From Spongospora subterranea f. sp. subterranea (Eukaryota; Endomyxa: Phytomyxea; Phytomyxea; Plasmodiophorida), in NCBI GenBank assembly GCA_049724395.1, contig JAUGWO010000160.1, positions 1 through 64,000 of the forward strand: a stretch of 64,000 nucleotides of DNA, read 5' to 3'. Shown in pieces: positions 1 to 12,208 of the stretch. The notes under the pieces are model-generated. The model saw nothing but the letters and a program-made list of their open reading frames with translations. It was not told the DNA's origin and ran no database searches. How positions within the stretch are numbered: position 1 is the stretch's first letter; each line of letters opens with the position of its first letter. The translations under genes were made by a program, and so were the position numbers.

Positions 1-1010
1 GAACGTGATCTCATGTTTGCTGGGTTCAAGAGCAGGTTGCAGATTTTCGATTATGCTCTCAATGCATCCCAATCACACAAGCTTGTCCGACTCCGACAAG
101 CTTCATTCCACGGGTCTCGACCAAGCAACACGCGTGTTTCTCTTCCTCACGAAAATAGGCCCATTTGTCAATAAGTTGCTTATTTTTGTTCATTGGTGGT
201 GATCTCTGGTCTGTTCTCCTATCAAGTCGTCAGTCCTTTCTTTGATTCTATCCACGTGATGATTTCTGCAAAATCAACCTGCAAATTTTCCTTAAAAATG
301 CACGCCGAGAATTTTAAGGTTTCGAGAAAAGACTGTACAAGCTCTAAAAAACTTAAAGGATCGGTAGCAACCGGCGAGCGTATTCCAATTTATGAACCTG
401 CGCCTGAAGGTTTCCTCCATTCTTAAGGTAGTCAGCAAGGGCTTTTATTGACACTTCAACTTAGGGCGTGTTGGGAGAAATCAACTCTGCACTTGTTACT
501 TCAAACGTTTGGTCTGGTTTTTTCCAGACCGTTGCTCGGATGCATGCTCTGCAGCAGTCTGTTACGTCAATTTCAAGAGTGTAGTTTGTTCCCTGCGAAT
601 GGCAATGCATTTTCAGAAATGCGCTTCATTTATGACATCCATATTACCGCTACGATTTGAATCTGATATTTAACAAGACTGTAGGTTGAAAATTGTTTTG
701 AAAACTTATCCTCGACAGTAGCCTTAATATCCTGGGCCACCTTGGTAACAATCAGATTGAGAATCAGCGACGCTGAGCAGGTCATGCACCATCTGACCAA
801 ACTTGAATGGCCCCTTGGTCTGCTATGCTCAAGTGTCCTCGGTCAATAAGGATCTCTCGACTACGTCCTCCCACGATCACCATCAAGCAAATATCGCCCA
901 CAACACAATAGGAAATTGACTGCGATTCGAGAAGATAAACGTTGCTATGTGCACTGGTCTTCTCTCCCCTCACCGCACGGGAAATCTTCTGTCCGCCAGT
1001 GTACCCTGTG

Positions 1011-1262
1011 GAACACCAGCCTTCAGCGATGTTGGCGGGACTTTGTTAAGACATTGGTCAGCAAGGCGGAGACCGTTGCTAAAGTGAAGGCTTTTGCGGC
1101 TAGTGAGCTGGATGACAGGAGTCTGAAAGCACCGATTCGGAAGGCAGGTGCCAATTGAAAGCGGAAACACGAGGGCCAAATGCCTTCACTTCAGCAACGG
1201 TCTCCGCCTTGCTGACCAATGTCTTAACAAAGTCCCGCCAACATCGCTGAAGGCTGGTGTTC
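1011..1262. repeat. inverted repeat, 80-bp arms
   Basis: Bases 1011-1090 recur as the reverse complement at 1183-1262 with one visible mismatch, around a spacer of about 92 bp. Both arms stay open in the frame that begins NTSLQRCWRDF, so the duplicated piece may once have been coding. I do not recognise the product. Bases 1-1010 hold only short unconvincing frames, and 1263-1660 hold nothing I can support. Confidence 0.8.
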
Positions 1263-1660
1263 CGAACCAGTGTCTCTTCTGTCCTCCAGTAGGGTGCACT
1301 CACTGTAGCAAGGTTGCGCACAGTTGTTCCGGCGGAGGTATCGCAGCTTAGACGATGGCGGCAAATGCGATGCAGCTACACAATAAATGTATAATTGGCC
1401 CTGACACTGCACATTCCGCATAAGAAAAACGATTTGCACAGAGAAATCAAATGTTTGATTTGTAAAATGTAATTATTCATTGTGTAACAATGCATTCGCA
1501 GCCATGAAGACAATAATGTCCTCGTCAGAACTGCGATCTGCTTTGGTTTGTGGAACCTCCGTCAGAAAGCGCTGTATCAGTGGAATATTGTTCGATTCTG
1601 AGCAGTGTCATCGGACGAACAGTCTGCGACGACTTCCACAATGTGTGCGGTTTTAATCAA

Positions 1661-2690
1661 TTACTGCACCGGTTTTACCCAAAAAGGACACCGGCCACCT
1701 GAACGGTGATCCTTGGCGGTCAATCCGTTCTCTTTACAGGTTTGCAGTGTCGTGCCTTCTGTTTGTAGAGCTGACCGATTCACGAGATCGTCGTTCGATC
1801 GCCGCCCGCGCTTCTTGACACTTTTGGCAATCGGCGCTCGAATACTGGCAAAACCAGACGGCACCACTTCGATAGATGATTCGACTGGCACTGGTTCTTT
1901 CGAGTCGATACATAGAGCGTTGAAGGCCATAATTGTCCGTTTGAATGCAGCGACACTGGTCTGCCCGACTTGAACGACTTCCTTGGCGGCTGCATTAAAT
2001 GGCGGTAATGGAAGTTCACCTCGGGCACTGTGATTTGGGCATATGCGTCATCGTAGACAGACGGCACAACTGCCGACGTGCCTACATTGAAGATGGCGTT
2101 AGTCAGAGGCGATATGTTCGGGTTGACGCGGCAGTATGCAATTTGCCATAACTGGTGATGATCAAGACGCCATCGGGGAGTCAGATACTTTACATCCATG
2201 GGATCGACGTTCATCGCAGAGCATACGGCAGCAATGTGTCGACATGGGATTCGACAACACGCAAAGTCAGGACACGAACATGACGGGACGACATCCATCG
2301 TTTTCGTTAGGACACGGTGAGTGGTGGCCACATTGTCGGCAGAAGATACAATGGAAACAACGTCCCACACACCTTCGTGTTCATCAATTGGAGTGCTGCA
2401 ATAGCGGAATTGCTGACCCCATAATTCAATAAAAAACGATGGCGTCAATGTGAACATGGAACACACCTGCATGAGTTGCGGTTGCCATATGTTATGCACA
2501 AACTCGCTCCAGAGCCGATTATTTTCAATGAGCTAGATAATCAGCTGTAACGATTGCTCCTCTTGCAGCTCTTCTTGATTCAAATACCATTCTAAAAAGC
2601 TTAGGGCGGTCTCAATGTGAGCATCGATACCATGGCAATTTGAACCCTGCTTTACACAACAGTCGCCTAGTTGACGCAAGAAAGCCCGAT
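1661..2690 (-). mobile_element. MULE-type transposase remnant with SWIM zinc finger
   Basis: The reading frame at 1780-2499 (minus strand, 239 residues) contains a SWIM motif: C74, C76, C86 and H88 in the string CSCPDFACCRIPCRHIA, the CxC...CxH pattern. SWIM fingers of this kind sit near the C-terminus of Mutator-like (MULE) transposases and FAR1-like proteins, where they are thought to bind DNA. The similarity in style continues upstream to about 2690 across a stop codon. No DDE core is visible, so this is a C-terminal remnant. A SWIM-only host gene is the alternative, but the decayed flanks favour a transposon fossil. Confidence 0.6.
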
Positions 2691-2853
2691 CGGCATTGGG
2701 CGACTCGTTGACTCAGATCAATGCGAGTGCTTGCGAAGGATTAGTCTGCCGGGTCAACAACCCGTTCCTGTCTGCATTCCTTGGCGATTAGATCCACATA
2801 TATTGTTTGGTTGTAGGTATTTAACATTCTAAAAGGTATTCGACGTGTAAATT

Positions 2854-3585
2854 ATGATGAATCAGCCAATATCGTATGGTCAATCCATGACACCTATATC
2901 CTATCCGAACCATATTCCATTCATTATCACAGAAGATCATTCCGCTGCGCCTCAATGCCGTAGAAAATCGTTTTGTTCGCGTTATTGGCTGAGAATTGTT
3001 GCCATTGCCGCCGTTCTGTTTTCAATATATTCCATATTTCGCATGATTTTCCCGGTCGATATGCAGCTCAGCAAAGTCCTTATTCGCGACGCCGATAGTT
3101 TGATTTATGATCTGAGACACTGCCAGTCGCCTCCGAACCTATACTCGAAAGTTGCCTTTGACGTCAAGCTCATTGATTACTTAAGCAAATACGATCCAAA
3201 CAAGATGTTGACCATCCATGCCCTCAACAAGAAGAACGCATTGCACGCCGCAATCGAGCAATATTTACAAGTTCCAGAGCATTCACAAATAGCTGAATCC
3301 ATAAAGGCTCCCCTTGCTGGTTGCATCGCAATTTTACGAGCGACGTCGCCGTTCTCGGATCCTTATCAGCAGCAGTGGTTTTTGACACAATTCAATTCGT
3401 TTGATCGACAGGCAAGACGGCTATTAGCCCTTCGCCAGGTCGATTACGCTCAGATTGGCAGTTTACATCAGGCGCTTATCAAATACTTGGGAACGGTCCA
3501 CTGGCAAGATGAGTTTGTACAACAATTAAGAACAATAGAGGTAGATTGGATATATGGAGACCACCCACAGCCATTAGGTCAATAA
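2854..3585 (+). CDS. single-pass type II membrane protein, unknown function
   Basis: An uninterrupted frame of 243 codons starts at ATG 2854. Residues 1-42 are rich in S, P and Y and end in a basic cluster (CRRKS). Residues about 44-66 form one hydrophobic helix (RIVAIAAVLFSIYS and neighbours), followed by about 175 mostly helical polar residues, so the protein should lie N-in with a lumenal or extracellular domain. I do not recognise the family. The layout, and faint similarity after the helix (KY...M...K...A), match the proteins at 31.35 and 36.12 kb, so I place it as a distant paralogue. If 3579-3600 were spliced as a 22-nt intron the frame would continue about 50 codons; the simple stop at 3585 is more likely. 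Confidence 0.6.
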   Translation: MMNQPISYGQSMTPISYPNHIPFIITEDHSAAPQCRRKSFCSRYWLRIVAIAAVLFSIYSIFRMIFPVDMQLSKVLIRDADSLIYDLRHCQSPPNLYSKVAFDVKLIDYLSKYDPNKMLTIHALNKKNALHAAIEQYLQVPEHSQIAESIKAPLAGCIAILRATSPFSDPYQQQWFLTQFNSFDRQARRLLALRQVDYAQIGSLHQALIKYLGTVHWQDEFVQQLRTIEVDWIYGDHPQPLGQ

Positions 3586-4132
3586 AGGCAATTATTCAGA
3601 AAACTCAGATTGTAGGTTCTGGGAGAGAGATTCATCAGTCAAATTCGGCACAATGTGCTGTACGCCGACTGGTTTATGCCGACACCAACAAGAACAATTC
3701 TTGGAGAAGGGCCATCCAGGAGGTCAGAAATACCAACCTTAAAGAGAAGGCATATCAATTTTTAGTGGTGACGAAGACTAACTAGGCAGAAAGCAACACT
3801 GGTGGTTAAAATGGAAATCATCGGTCGACTGGTCATCACCTGAAAGGGATGATCCACATATTCAATCGGTTCGTTGATTTCAGGGTTTCCTTTATCAAGA
3901 CCGGATGCGAAGTAGGGTTTACTGTCAGAACATATTATTCGCATTGTGTGATTTTATCATGGAATTCAATCAGGTGGTCGAAATTTGGCTTTCTTTACGC
4001 GTGCTGAGAGTAGGTATGCGACCGAATTAAGAGCTGACAGCATCAAGTTTGAATTAATTTGATGAAAACATTGACCAATATTGCTTACACAAACCAAAAA
4101 TGGGTTCCGCAACGCCCAAAGATCGCTTAACA

Positions 4133-5041
4133 TTATTGTCCTTCTTGAGCAACAAGACCCTTTAGCTTATTACGGATCTGTCGGAACAGGATTACGAAAA
4201 AACCTATGACCCATTGCTTACATTCCTCTGAAATCGAGGAGTCCAAAACCGACTCCAGGTAGAGAACGCGTCGCCAAACGTGGTCGGGGAGAAGAAGAGT
4301 ACTCCCTTGCCTGAACGATTCCCAATGCGCCATCCTAAAAGTCTTCGATCGATTCCATTTAAGCAAATATTCAATCTTGTTCTCGATCGCCGTGATCTCG
4401 CCCGCGTGAACATTCAGGTAGGAGTTGAATTTGATTGCAAAGGGGCCGATACATGGAAGTTCCCGATGCGGTCCAAACATGGCCAATGAAAGATGCAAAT
4501 CCAACAATTCCTTCAACTTGGAATTGAATTCGACCTGATGTTCTTTCGTGAGCGATTCTCCTCGATGCGAGTCGAAGCACTCTTCAGTGCGCGCGACCAG
4601 TTCCTGCATCTTTTCAATTTGCGGCTGATGATCGGTGTCGTATTGCGCGATACGGGCACGAACCGCATCGATGACCGTTTCTGCCTCTGTGGTTCGACGT
4701 AAAGTGTTGGCGCAAAGTCTTGTCCAATCAACGTATTCATCAGACAACGTTTTGCGTGTTTCTGGGGTTGGTGCTGTCTCGAAATCGTTGAATGCGCTGA
4801 TGAGCCATTTCCCTTTTTCAACGATGGTGCCGCAATCCTTATCGTTAGGCGGGGCAACATATAGATATTTAACAGCGACCAACACCATGACAATGAGCGC
4901 GATCGTGCTCAGCCCCCAGCCCCACCATGGGCAAATTTTTCGCCTTTGACCTTGATCTGAATTTGAAACCAACGATTTTCGCCCAGCTCTCAACTTCGTG
5001 AACCCACATAGCGACATCGATACGAGAGCCGGGATGGGCAT
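4133..5041 (-). CDS. single-pass membrane protein, unknown function
   Basis: An intronless frame of 302 codons begins at ATG 5041. The first 40 residues are basic (KLRAGRK, GQRRK), residues about 41-63 form a strongly hydrophobic helix (GLSTIALIVMVLVAVKYLYV), and the remaining 240 residues are polar and helical with scattered cysteines. A second hydrophobic stretch near the end (VIGFFVILF) could be a peripheral or second membrane contact. No domain is recognised. The architecture matches the plus-strand gene at 2854-3585, and the two genes converge. I infer a lineage-specific surface or endomembrane protein. Confidence 0.6.
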   Translation of the reverse strand: MPIPALVSMSLCGFTKLRAGRKSLVSNSDQGQRRKICPWWGWGLSTIALIVMVLVAVKYLYVAPPNDKDCGTIVEKGKWLISAFNDFETAPTPETRKTLSDEYVDWTRLCANTLRRTTEAETVIDAVRARIAQYDTDHQPQIEKMQELVARTEECFDSHRGESLTKEHQVEFNSKLKELLDLHLSLAMFGPHRELPCIGPFAIKFNSYLNVHAGEITAIENKIEYLLKWNRSKTFRMAHWESFRQGSTLLLPDHVWRRVLYLESVLDSSISEECKQWVIGFFVILFRQIRNKLKGLVAQEGQ

Positions 5042-5867
5042 GTACCGGAAAAGAGGGGGTTTCCAAGTGCCGGAGATGGCGCTACTGCGATGGTAGTGTA
5101 CACGGTTGTCGTCGGTTTCAGTTTGACGGATCCGAGATTAATGCAGTTACGTCGCCTTACAAGTTCAATACATGTTATGTAGGCGAATTGGCCTGATAGT
5201 TTTATCCAGTAAGCGATTGATGACAATCACGCAACACACCAATCAGGCGTCTGCGAATCTTAAAACAACGCAGTGGTGGCGAACGTGGTCTAGTTAAAAC
5301 CAAAGTCGTAGTCTTCGTCCAAAACCTCAATTTTAAGCGAATACGAGTGAAGTGAGAAACTGTTTTGGTGTTATTTGACCTTGTTGTGTTGTCATCTGAG
5401 AATCAGATTTCTCAGGCTTGGCTTTGTGTGAATTTGAATGGATAGTATCGATTTCACAAAATTCTTCTAAAACCCTGCAGATCCATATCCTATTTCGGCA
5501 GACCAGCGTCGTATTGATATCACTTATCCATATCTTTAGTAATCTGAAGGGCAATACAACCGTCGAATGCGTTCATGATTCTCCTCAGCTAACGTCAAAG
5601 CTCCGAGCTCTGCTCGAAAGTGTAGTTCATTAAATTCTGTCTAAATTGTTGGTTCACTAGGGCCGATGCGTTAAACAGTTGTAATTTTTCATCGTCTACA
5701 ATTTTGGCGACGTACTTGAGAGGTTTTGAACATTGCATCTGCTTCGGATTTGAGTCAGCATTAGGCGAAGGTACCGTATTCCTCGGAACTTTGTACCCCC
5801 CAAACCCTCAACTCCGTTGAGAGGCTGGCGACATCAATATTGGCGCTACAGTACATTTCCCGAAATA

Positions 5868-5887
5868 CTCCCTCTGTTCGGAAATAA
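5868..5887 (+). repeat. Stowaway/mariner-like terminal repeat
   Basis: CTCCCTCTGTTCGGAAATAA follows a TA dinucleotide at 5866-5867. This is very close to the terminal inverted repeat of Stowaway MITEs and mariner-like elements, which duplicate TA. It lies just upstream of a mariner-like coding remnant. The same 20 bp occurs inverted at 31136-31155, and the next 40 bp are also similar. I saw no matching right end between 6.8 and 9.3 kb. Confidence 0.6.
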
Positions 5888-6049
5888 AGGTCCTGTTTGA
5901 AAAAGTGCGTGGATTAAGGTTGTTTTATGCTCAACCTCATATCATAGAACTGGATAATGACGCGCGCGTCAAGTGCTTTGCTTGAAATTTAGAGCCTCGA
6001 CGCTCATTTCAAAATAAAGTTAGATCAAAATTAAAACTAGGGTTTTAAG

Positions 6050-6830
6050 GGAGATTTTTCAGCGGCACCGCCACCTCGTCATTGTTGAACTAGCACCTGA
6101 CAACATGACTGCACCTGCAGGAGACCTAAGTCGAGCTGGAGAAGCCATGCCGGCTTTTCCAAAGGAAATAGCCGACGAGCAGCAAACCTCGGAATTCGTA
6201 TCGTTCCTGAGAAGTTCGCTGATAGAAAAGGACAAAAGAACCTCACTGACGACCAGAGTCGTGCAATATACGAATATCTTGATGAGTGATTCAGGAAAGT
6301 TCGTTCCTGTTTCAATTGCCTCAGCAAGCAGTCAATTTGCCGTTTCACGCAGAACTGTGAGTAGGATTGGGACTTCTGCCGTCCTGTGTTGTTCACACAA
6401 ACGAGGAAAGGTTGGACAAAGTCGTTGATCCTGAAAAGGTCAAACAGATTCCTCTACAACAGCGAAAACAATCGATGATCTTGTGAAGGCTGTCAAGATC
6501 TCGTTTGATAGCATGGAGAAAGATAAGCGTAAAGACATGTCTTTAACTCTCCAGCAATGCAGTATGGAGATCATGAAGGTCACTTTTAACTCTCCAGCAA
6601 TGCATGATGAAGAACATGAAGGTCAAGGGGGGCAACAATTATAAGATGCCTCACATGGGCAAGGAACGGCTCAGGCGCCAAGGTGATGTTCCAGACAATT
6701 TACCCTGCGACATTGCAGTTTTGCATCAAGCAAAGCAGGATGCACAGAGTGGTGATGAAAAAAAATTCTTCAATGGTCCGGTTCTTCAAACTTTTCCCTG
6801 TCCACTTTATCAAATTAAACCTTGAAAGCG
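6050..6830 (+). mobile_element. mariner-like transposase remnant, core deleted
   Basis: The first part (6105-6420) has a helix-turn-helix look (SSQFAVSRRTVSRI). The second part, about 6450-6780, carries KTIDDLVKAV, then SLTLQQC, then a block matching GGNNYKMPHMGKERLRRQG. I recall this C-terminal pattern from mariner-like transposases of protists. The catalytic D-D-D core that should separate the parts is missing, which implies an internal deletion of several hundred bases, and a short duplication of a CTTTAACTCTCCAGCAATGC segment disrupts the second part. With the terminal repeat at 5868 this looks like a dead, internally deleted copy. Bases 6830-7480 hold only short weak frames. Confidence 0.5.
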
Positions 6831-7632
6831 TCAACAAGTTCGTCAGGCTCTAAGGCCATCATTAAGAAGAATTCGATGATGGCCTTGGAAGTTCTGAAGC
6901 AGCGAACGCAGGATGCACTGAGCTTTGATTGTGCAGAACCATCAATGAGGGGGTACAAAGTTCCGAGGAATACGGTAGTCAAGTATTTTTTCGAAGTTCT
7001 ACAATCCATGCGGCTTGATTCTCTACCATCATCAGGTCATCTTCTGAATTTTTGTTTCTGCAATTCAAGTCCTAGCAAGTGTATTGCATGATCCCTGGCC
7101 TGCGAGGCTCTTCACAGCAGACACCAGGCGAGCAATTCGGATCTTCCATGGTTTGATGATATTTCGCTTGATAACTATGGATCATCAAGACGTACACTAT
7201 TGATCGAATTTACGAGAAGGACTATGGGATAGTGATGATAATGGGGATTGTGACGGGATTATATTGATGTTGTTGAAAATAATAAGACGGAATAGGCCAA
7301 TCTAAGCACCCTACCGAACAAGATGAAGTCTACGCGTTATAGGCCATATTGTGCCAATCCGAACGATGCTAGCCACTTCTTTGAAGTGAAATTTGATGTG
7401 TTCCGCAGGTGGTAGATCATGGATGAACACTCTTTTTTGTGATAAAAGGTATCTGATGCCGATGATAGGTTTGAGATATATTATAGCATATGTTTAGCTG
7501 TGAACATAGCTATATCCATATGGATGATCGCGAACTGGGCCCAAGAGCGCTATATCTCCACCAACATTACCGGGGATACACGCTGTCAAGCCCTGATACA
7601 CCATCTAAAGGTGTTCACTGTCATGTAATAAT

Positions 7633-8145
7633 GATGGCTCGAATCGTGGCAACATCAGCTGCTGAACGTGTCATGGGCATGGCGCTAATAGTAATACAGG
7701 TCCTGTGCGGCAGCGGCACTAGCGGGGCTCCTCACACTTACACTCCCGATAACACTTCGCTCCCGTCTATCAGCTGCTGTGGTCCTATCCCTGATAGCCG
7801 CGCATGCCCTCGCTGACGCAGGCAGGCTGGCGGTGATCTCCGCTTCATGGGGGGCGGTATGGATGGGGATGATCACACCAAATACTTGTGTATGCCACAT
7901 AACGCCGCCTAGGCATCTACTTGATCATCACTTATATATTGTTGAACCAGAATTTGACCAGGACCGGGCTTTATATTCATTTTTATATATTCATTCCTGC
8001 TGCGGCCGCCATTACTGCATTACAGTTTATATTAGGTAATGGTTTCCTATATGTCGCGGGGATGGGCGACGTCATCGTCGAAGCACTGCAGACCTTTCGG
8101 ACCTATAAGACTCACGACAAAGAGCGAGTCCCCTTAACCGCATAA
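7633..8145 (+). CDS. candidate multi-pass membrane protein, partial model
   Basis: From about 7700 one frame reads a long hydrophobic stretch (AAAALAGLLTLTLPITL, AAVVLSLIAAHALA, WGAVWMGMITP). After a possible 25-nt GT-AG intron at 7890-7914 a second hydrophobic run follows (IYLIITYILL, YIFIPAAAAITALQFILG), ending in KERVPLTA and a stop at 8145. Together these give about four membrane spans. The 5' part is unresolved: stops precede the first hydrophobic exon in frame, so an upstream exon is needed. I do not recognise the family. The short intron is inferred only from frame continuity. Confidence 0.35.
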
Positions 8146-8274
8146 TCAATACCTCTCTCAGACATGTGAAAATTCATATGCTGATAAATCAATATACCCA
8201 ATGCATCTACATCATACAAGCGTTCGCATTGTCACCTCCATTTGATCATTTGTTCACTTTTCGTATAGTTCTGG

Positions 8275-9215
8275 GCTGTTCTGTGTACGGTACAGTAGTG
8301 TGTACAGTACGAGGCACGGTAGTGTACAGTACGGGGCACGGTACTGTTTACATGTGTACGTACAGTAGTGTGTACAGTACGAGGCACGGTACTGTTTACA
8401 TGTGTACGGTACAGTAGTGTGTACAGTACGAGGCACGGTACTGTTTACATGTGTACGGTACAGTAGTGTGTACAGTACGTGGCACGGTAGTGTGTACAGT
8501 ACGGGGCACGGTACTGTTTACATGTATACGTACAGTAGTGTGTACAGTACGAGGCACGGTACTGTTTACATATGTACGGCTGTACAGTACGAGGCACGGT
8601 AGTGTGTACAGTACGGGGCACGGTACTGTTTACAGGTGTACGTACAGTAGTGTGTACAGTACGAGGCACGGTACTGTTTACATGTGTACGGTACAGTAGT
8701 GTGTACAGTACGAGGCACGGTACTGTTTACATGTGTACTGTACAGTAATGTGTACAGTACGAGGCATGGTAGTGTGTACAGTACGGGGCACGGTACTGTT
8801 TACATGTGTACGTACAGTAGTGTGTACAGTACGAGGCACGGTACTGTTTACATATGTACGGTACAGTTGTGTGTACAGTACGAGGCACGGTAGTGTGTAC
8901 AGTACGGGGCACGGTACTGTTTACATGTGTACGTACAGTAGTGTGTACAATACGAGGCACGGTACTGTTTACATATGTACGGTACAGTTGTGTGTACAGT
9001 ACGAGGCACGGTAGTGTGTACAGTACGGGGCACGGTACTGTTTACATGTGTACGTACAGTAGTGTGTACAGTACGAGGCACGGTACTGTTTACATATGTA
9101 CGGTACAGTTGTGTGTACAGTACGAGGCACGGCACTGTTTACATGTGTACGTACAGTAGTGTGTACAGTACGAGGCACGGTACTGTTTACAGGTGTACAA
9201 TAGTGTGTACATATG
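8275..9215. repeat. minisatellite, 121-bp higher-order repeat
   Basis: About 940 bp are built from variants of GTACAGTACGAGGCACGGTA joined to CTGTTTACATGTGTACGTAC-like segments. In the right half the same string returns every 121 bp (for example 8733, 8854 and 8975), a higher-order unit of about three basic repeats. Open frames on both strands are a by-product of the repeat and show no protein-like composition beyond repetition. Confidence 0.95.
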
Positions 9216-9351
9216 AGACCGGCCTCTGCAACCATAAATCGCACCTTGTAAGTTCATTGTCCTTTGCTAGCAAAGCTGATTGATGCCCAGCGGCCAAATT
9301 GATTCACTCCTGAATTCAGACATCATTCTAATACTATATTAATTGGCCAAG

Positions 9352-12161
9352 ATGAATAATCCTGGAGAGGTTTCATCATCTTCGGATTTAGGTGTCCTTT
9401 TCAAAGTGGCTGGCCCATGTTAGTTGACGCCTCTTCATTTTTACCTCCATTTTTCCTTTTTGGCTCTTCAATTGTGGCTTATTTTCCGTTGCTCCTCACA
9501 CTTCTTACTTCTTACTCCTGGAATCGCTATCATGACGTTTTTGATGTGCTTAGTGGCTGTGGCACAAGGAATGTCGGGGAGTGCAATGTACGAACTTGTG
9601 CGAGTTGGGCGTGATCGTCTTGTTGGCGAGATTATTCGTCTGGAATCTGACACCGCTTACATACAGTGCTATGAAGAAACATGTCGGTTAGCGTGTAAGC
9701 CCAATTTATCTCCAAAGTTGACATTTCACAGCTGGACTAACTGTCGGTGATCCTGTTGAGCGAACTGGGCAACCATTATCCGTTGAGCTAGGGCCAGGGA
9801 TCATGGATAACATATTCGGTAGAAACATCTACGTATATTAACATCTCATCTGACTGTTTTTGGGCTTTAGACGGTATTCAGCGACCTCTTTTAGGGTAGA
9901 ACATATTTTCGTTTGTTTTTTTTGCTGCGTTTTCTTATATCATAATAGGCCATTGCTAGTATAAGCAAAAGCTGCTATATTCCTCGAGGTGTCAGCGTAA
10001 ATGCTTTGGATCATACCAAAAAATGGCTGTTTAACCCAGTTGGGCTAAAAGTTGGCGATTTGCTTGCGGGCGGGGATGTTTTTGGTATCGTCAAGGTATA
10101 TTTCCGTGTTTCTCCTGGTTTGTATTTCAAAGTCGCACCGGTATTCAAATAGGAAAACGACTTAATTACACAGAAGATTTTAGTTCCTCCTCGTGATAGC
10201 GGCAAGATAAAATTCATTGCTACTCAAGGAATGTATACGTTAGACGATAATGTTTTGATATTATCTGATCCAATTACTGGTTAGTTTATTCACACATCCT
10301 GGCTTCTGCTTACTGCTAATTTACCACCCAAGGTGTTGAAAAAAAATTCGGGATGTCCCACTACTGGCCTGTGCGGGAGCCACGCCCAGTTAAAGAGAAG
10401 CTGGTTGCCGAGATACCATTAGTAACAGGGCAACGGGTTCTTGATTCTCTATTTCCTAGTGTTTTAGGTGGAACTTGCGCCATTCCAGGTCTCCAACTTG
10501 CATTGTTAGGGTCTTAGTGTTTCTGAATTGTTTTTTAAGGTGCTTTTGGATGTGGAAAGACAGTAATTTCACAAGGTAATTCCACTGGTTCATTTGCGTC
10601 AAATTTGCCTAATGTCGTATCAGCACTGTCCAAATACTCAAACTGTACTGCGATTGTTTACGTCGGTTGCGGCGAACGTGGGAACGAAATGGCAGAAGTT
10701 TTACAAGTACTTAGCGTTCAGGGCATTTTCTCCGCGGCTGACGAGAGTCTTGCAGGACTTTCCTGAACTTACCACAACAATCGAAGGCAAAGATTATCCA
10801 ATCATGCAACGAACATGCCTTGTTGCCAATACCAGTAACATGCCTGTCGCCGCTCGTGAAGCTTCAATCTACACAGGTTAGGAGTCGGCAATATTCATTG
10901 TTTACTATTTCATCAACTCATACCCAGGAATTACTCTTGCTGAGTATTTCCGTGATATGGGCTTGGACGTTGCGATGATGGGGGACAGTACTTCACGTTG
11001 GGCAGAAGCACTACGAGAATTATCTGGTCGTCTAGGCGAGATGCCTGCCGATAGGTCAAACACGCTGAACTTTTTTTTAGCAGTTTATGTTAATATTTGA
11101 TAAAGTGGGTATCCAGCGTACTTAAGCGCCCGTTTGGCATCATTCTACGAGCGGGCTGGAAGGTAATGGGATTACGAAGGGTTTTCAATCAAAAGCTGCA
11201 ATGCACGGCCGTCTGAGTTTAGGGTAGACTGTCGCGGGTCTCCAGCTCGAACTGGTTCAGTTACGATAGTTGGGGCGGTTTCACCTCCAGGAGGGGATTT
11301 CTCTGATCCAGTGACTTCCGCTACGCTATCCATAGTTCAGGTAACTTTCGTTTAATAATCGGTCGTGCTATACATTAATTGTTTACAGGTCTTTTGGGGG
11401 TTAGATAAAAAGCTGGCTCAGCGCAAGCATTTTCCTTCTGTAAATTGGCTACTTTCTTATTCGAAATATATGGGCGCTTTGAAAAGGTATCCGGCTAATA
11501 TCATATTCAGTCAATTTTGACTTTGGCGTTCCAGATTTTATTCCACAAATGATCCAAAATTTCTGGAAGATATTGCGGTATTTCGACAAATTTTACAAGA
11601 TGAAAACGATTTACAAGAGGTTGTTCAACTTGTCGGCAAAGGTAATCGTCTATCAGTTGGTGATGGTTATAATTGTTTAGTCTGCATTCAGAATCGCTAT
11701 CTGAAGATCAGCGCCTTGTTCTAGAGGTTGCCAAGGTTATTCGTGAGGATTTCTTACAGCAAAATGGGTTTTCGACCTATGATCGATTTTGCCCTATTTA
11801 CAAGACCGCAAAAATGTTGCGAAACGTTGTCACATTTTATCAAGAGGGTTTGAAAGCTATTGAAAGCGGGGGCGCCGAGCAGAATAAGGTAAATAGATTT
11901 GTTTTTTTCATTGTTGATACTGACATAGTTTTTAGGTTACTTGGGGCAGAATTAGGCTGGCGTTAGATAAGGAATACGTTGCGTTGACTGAAATGAAGTT
12001 TGTTGAACCCAGCGATGGTCAAGAGGTCAAAAAACGCGACCGTTTTTACATGTTCGACCTATGTAGTTAATACTTCTTTTTACTAGGCCAATGAACGAGT
12101 TCTCGATAAGCTTAACGAGGATATAATCCAAGCATTTCAGGAAATCCGTTCTGAAGCTTAA
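9352..12161 (+). CDS. ATP6V1A (VMA1): V-type ATPase catalytic subunit A, 18 exons
   Basis: This is the catalytic A subunit of the vacuolar H+-ATPase, which hydrolyses ATP in the V1 head to acidify endomembrane compartments. Exons read: 9352-9418, 9554-9682, 9732-9818, 9871-9895, 9960-10095, 10153-10279, 10333-10488, 10540-10575, 10624-10706, 10756-10876, 10928-11054, 11106-11162, 11223-11340, 11389-11486, 11535-11641, 11692-11888, 11936-12025, 12087-12161. Apart from a 135-nt first intron, introns are 47-64 nt. Family hallmarks are present: [17 protein letters not shown] near the start, the P-loop GAFGCGKT (split by an intron), the GCGERGNEM catalytic segment, [42 protein letters not shown] and DDFLQQNG-like EDFLQQNGF. 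The reading frame holds through every junction, so the gene looks functional. Confidence 0.95.
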
Positions 12162-12208
12162 GTGTTTTTGTTTAATGCTGTTATATAGATACCCTTTCAA
12201 TTATCTCA

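Noticed and set aside
4493-4949. Frames opposite the membrane protein gene
   Set aside because: Shadow frames of the 4133-5041 gene, with atypical composition.
8166-9283. Cys/Val/Thr-rich frames on both strands
   Set aside because: They derive from the GTAC-rich minisatellite and have no independent support.
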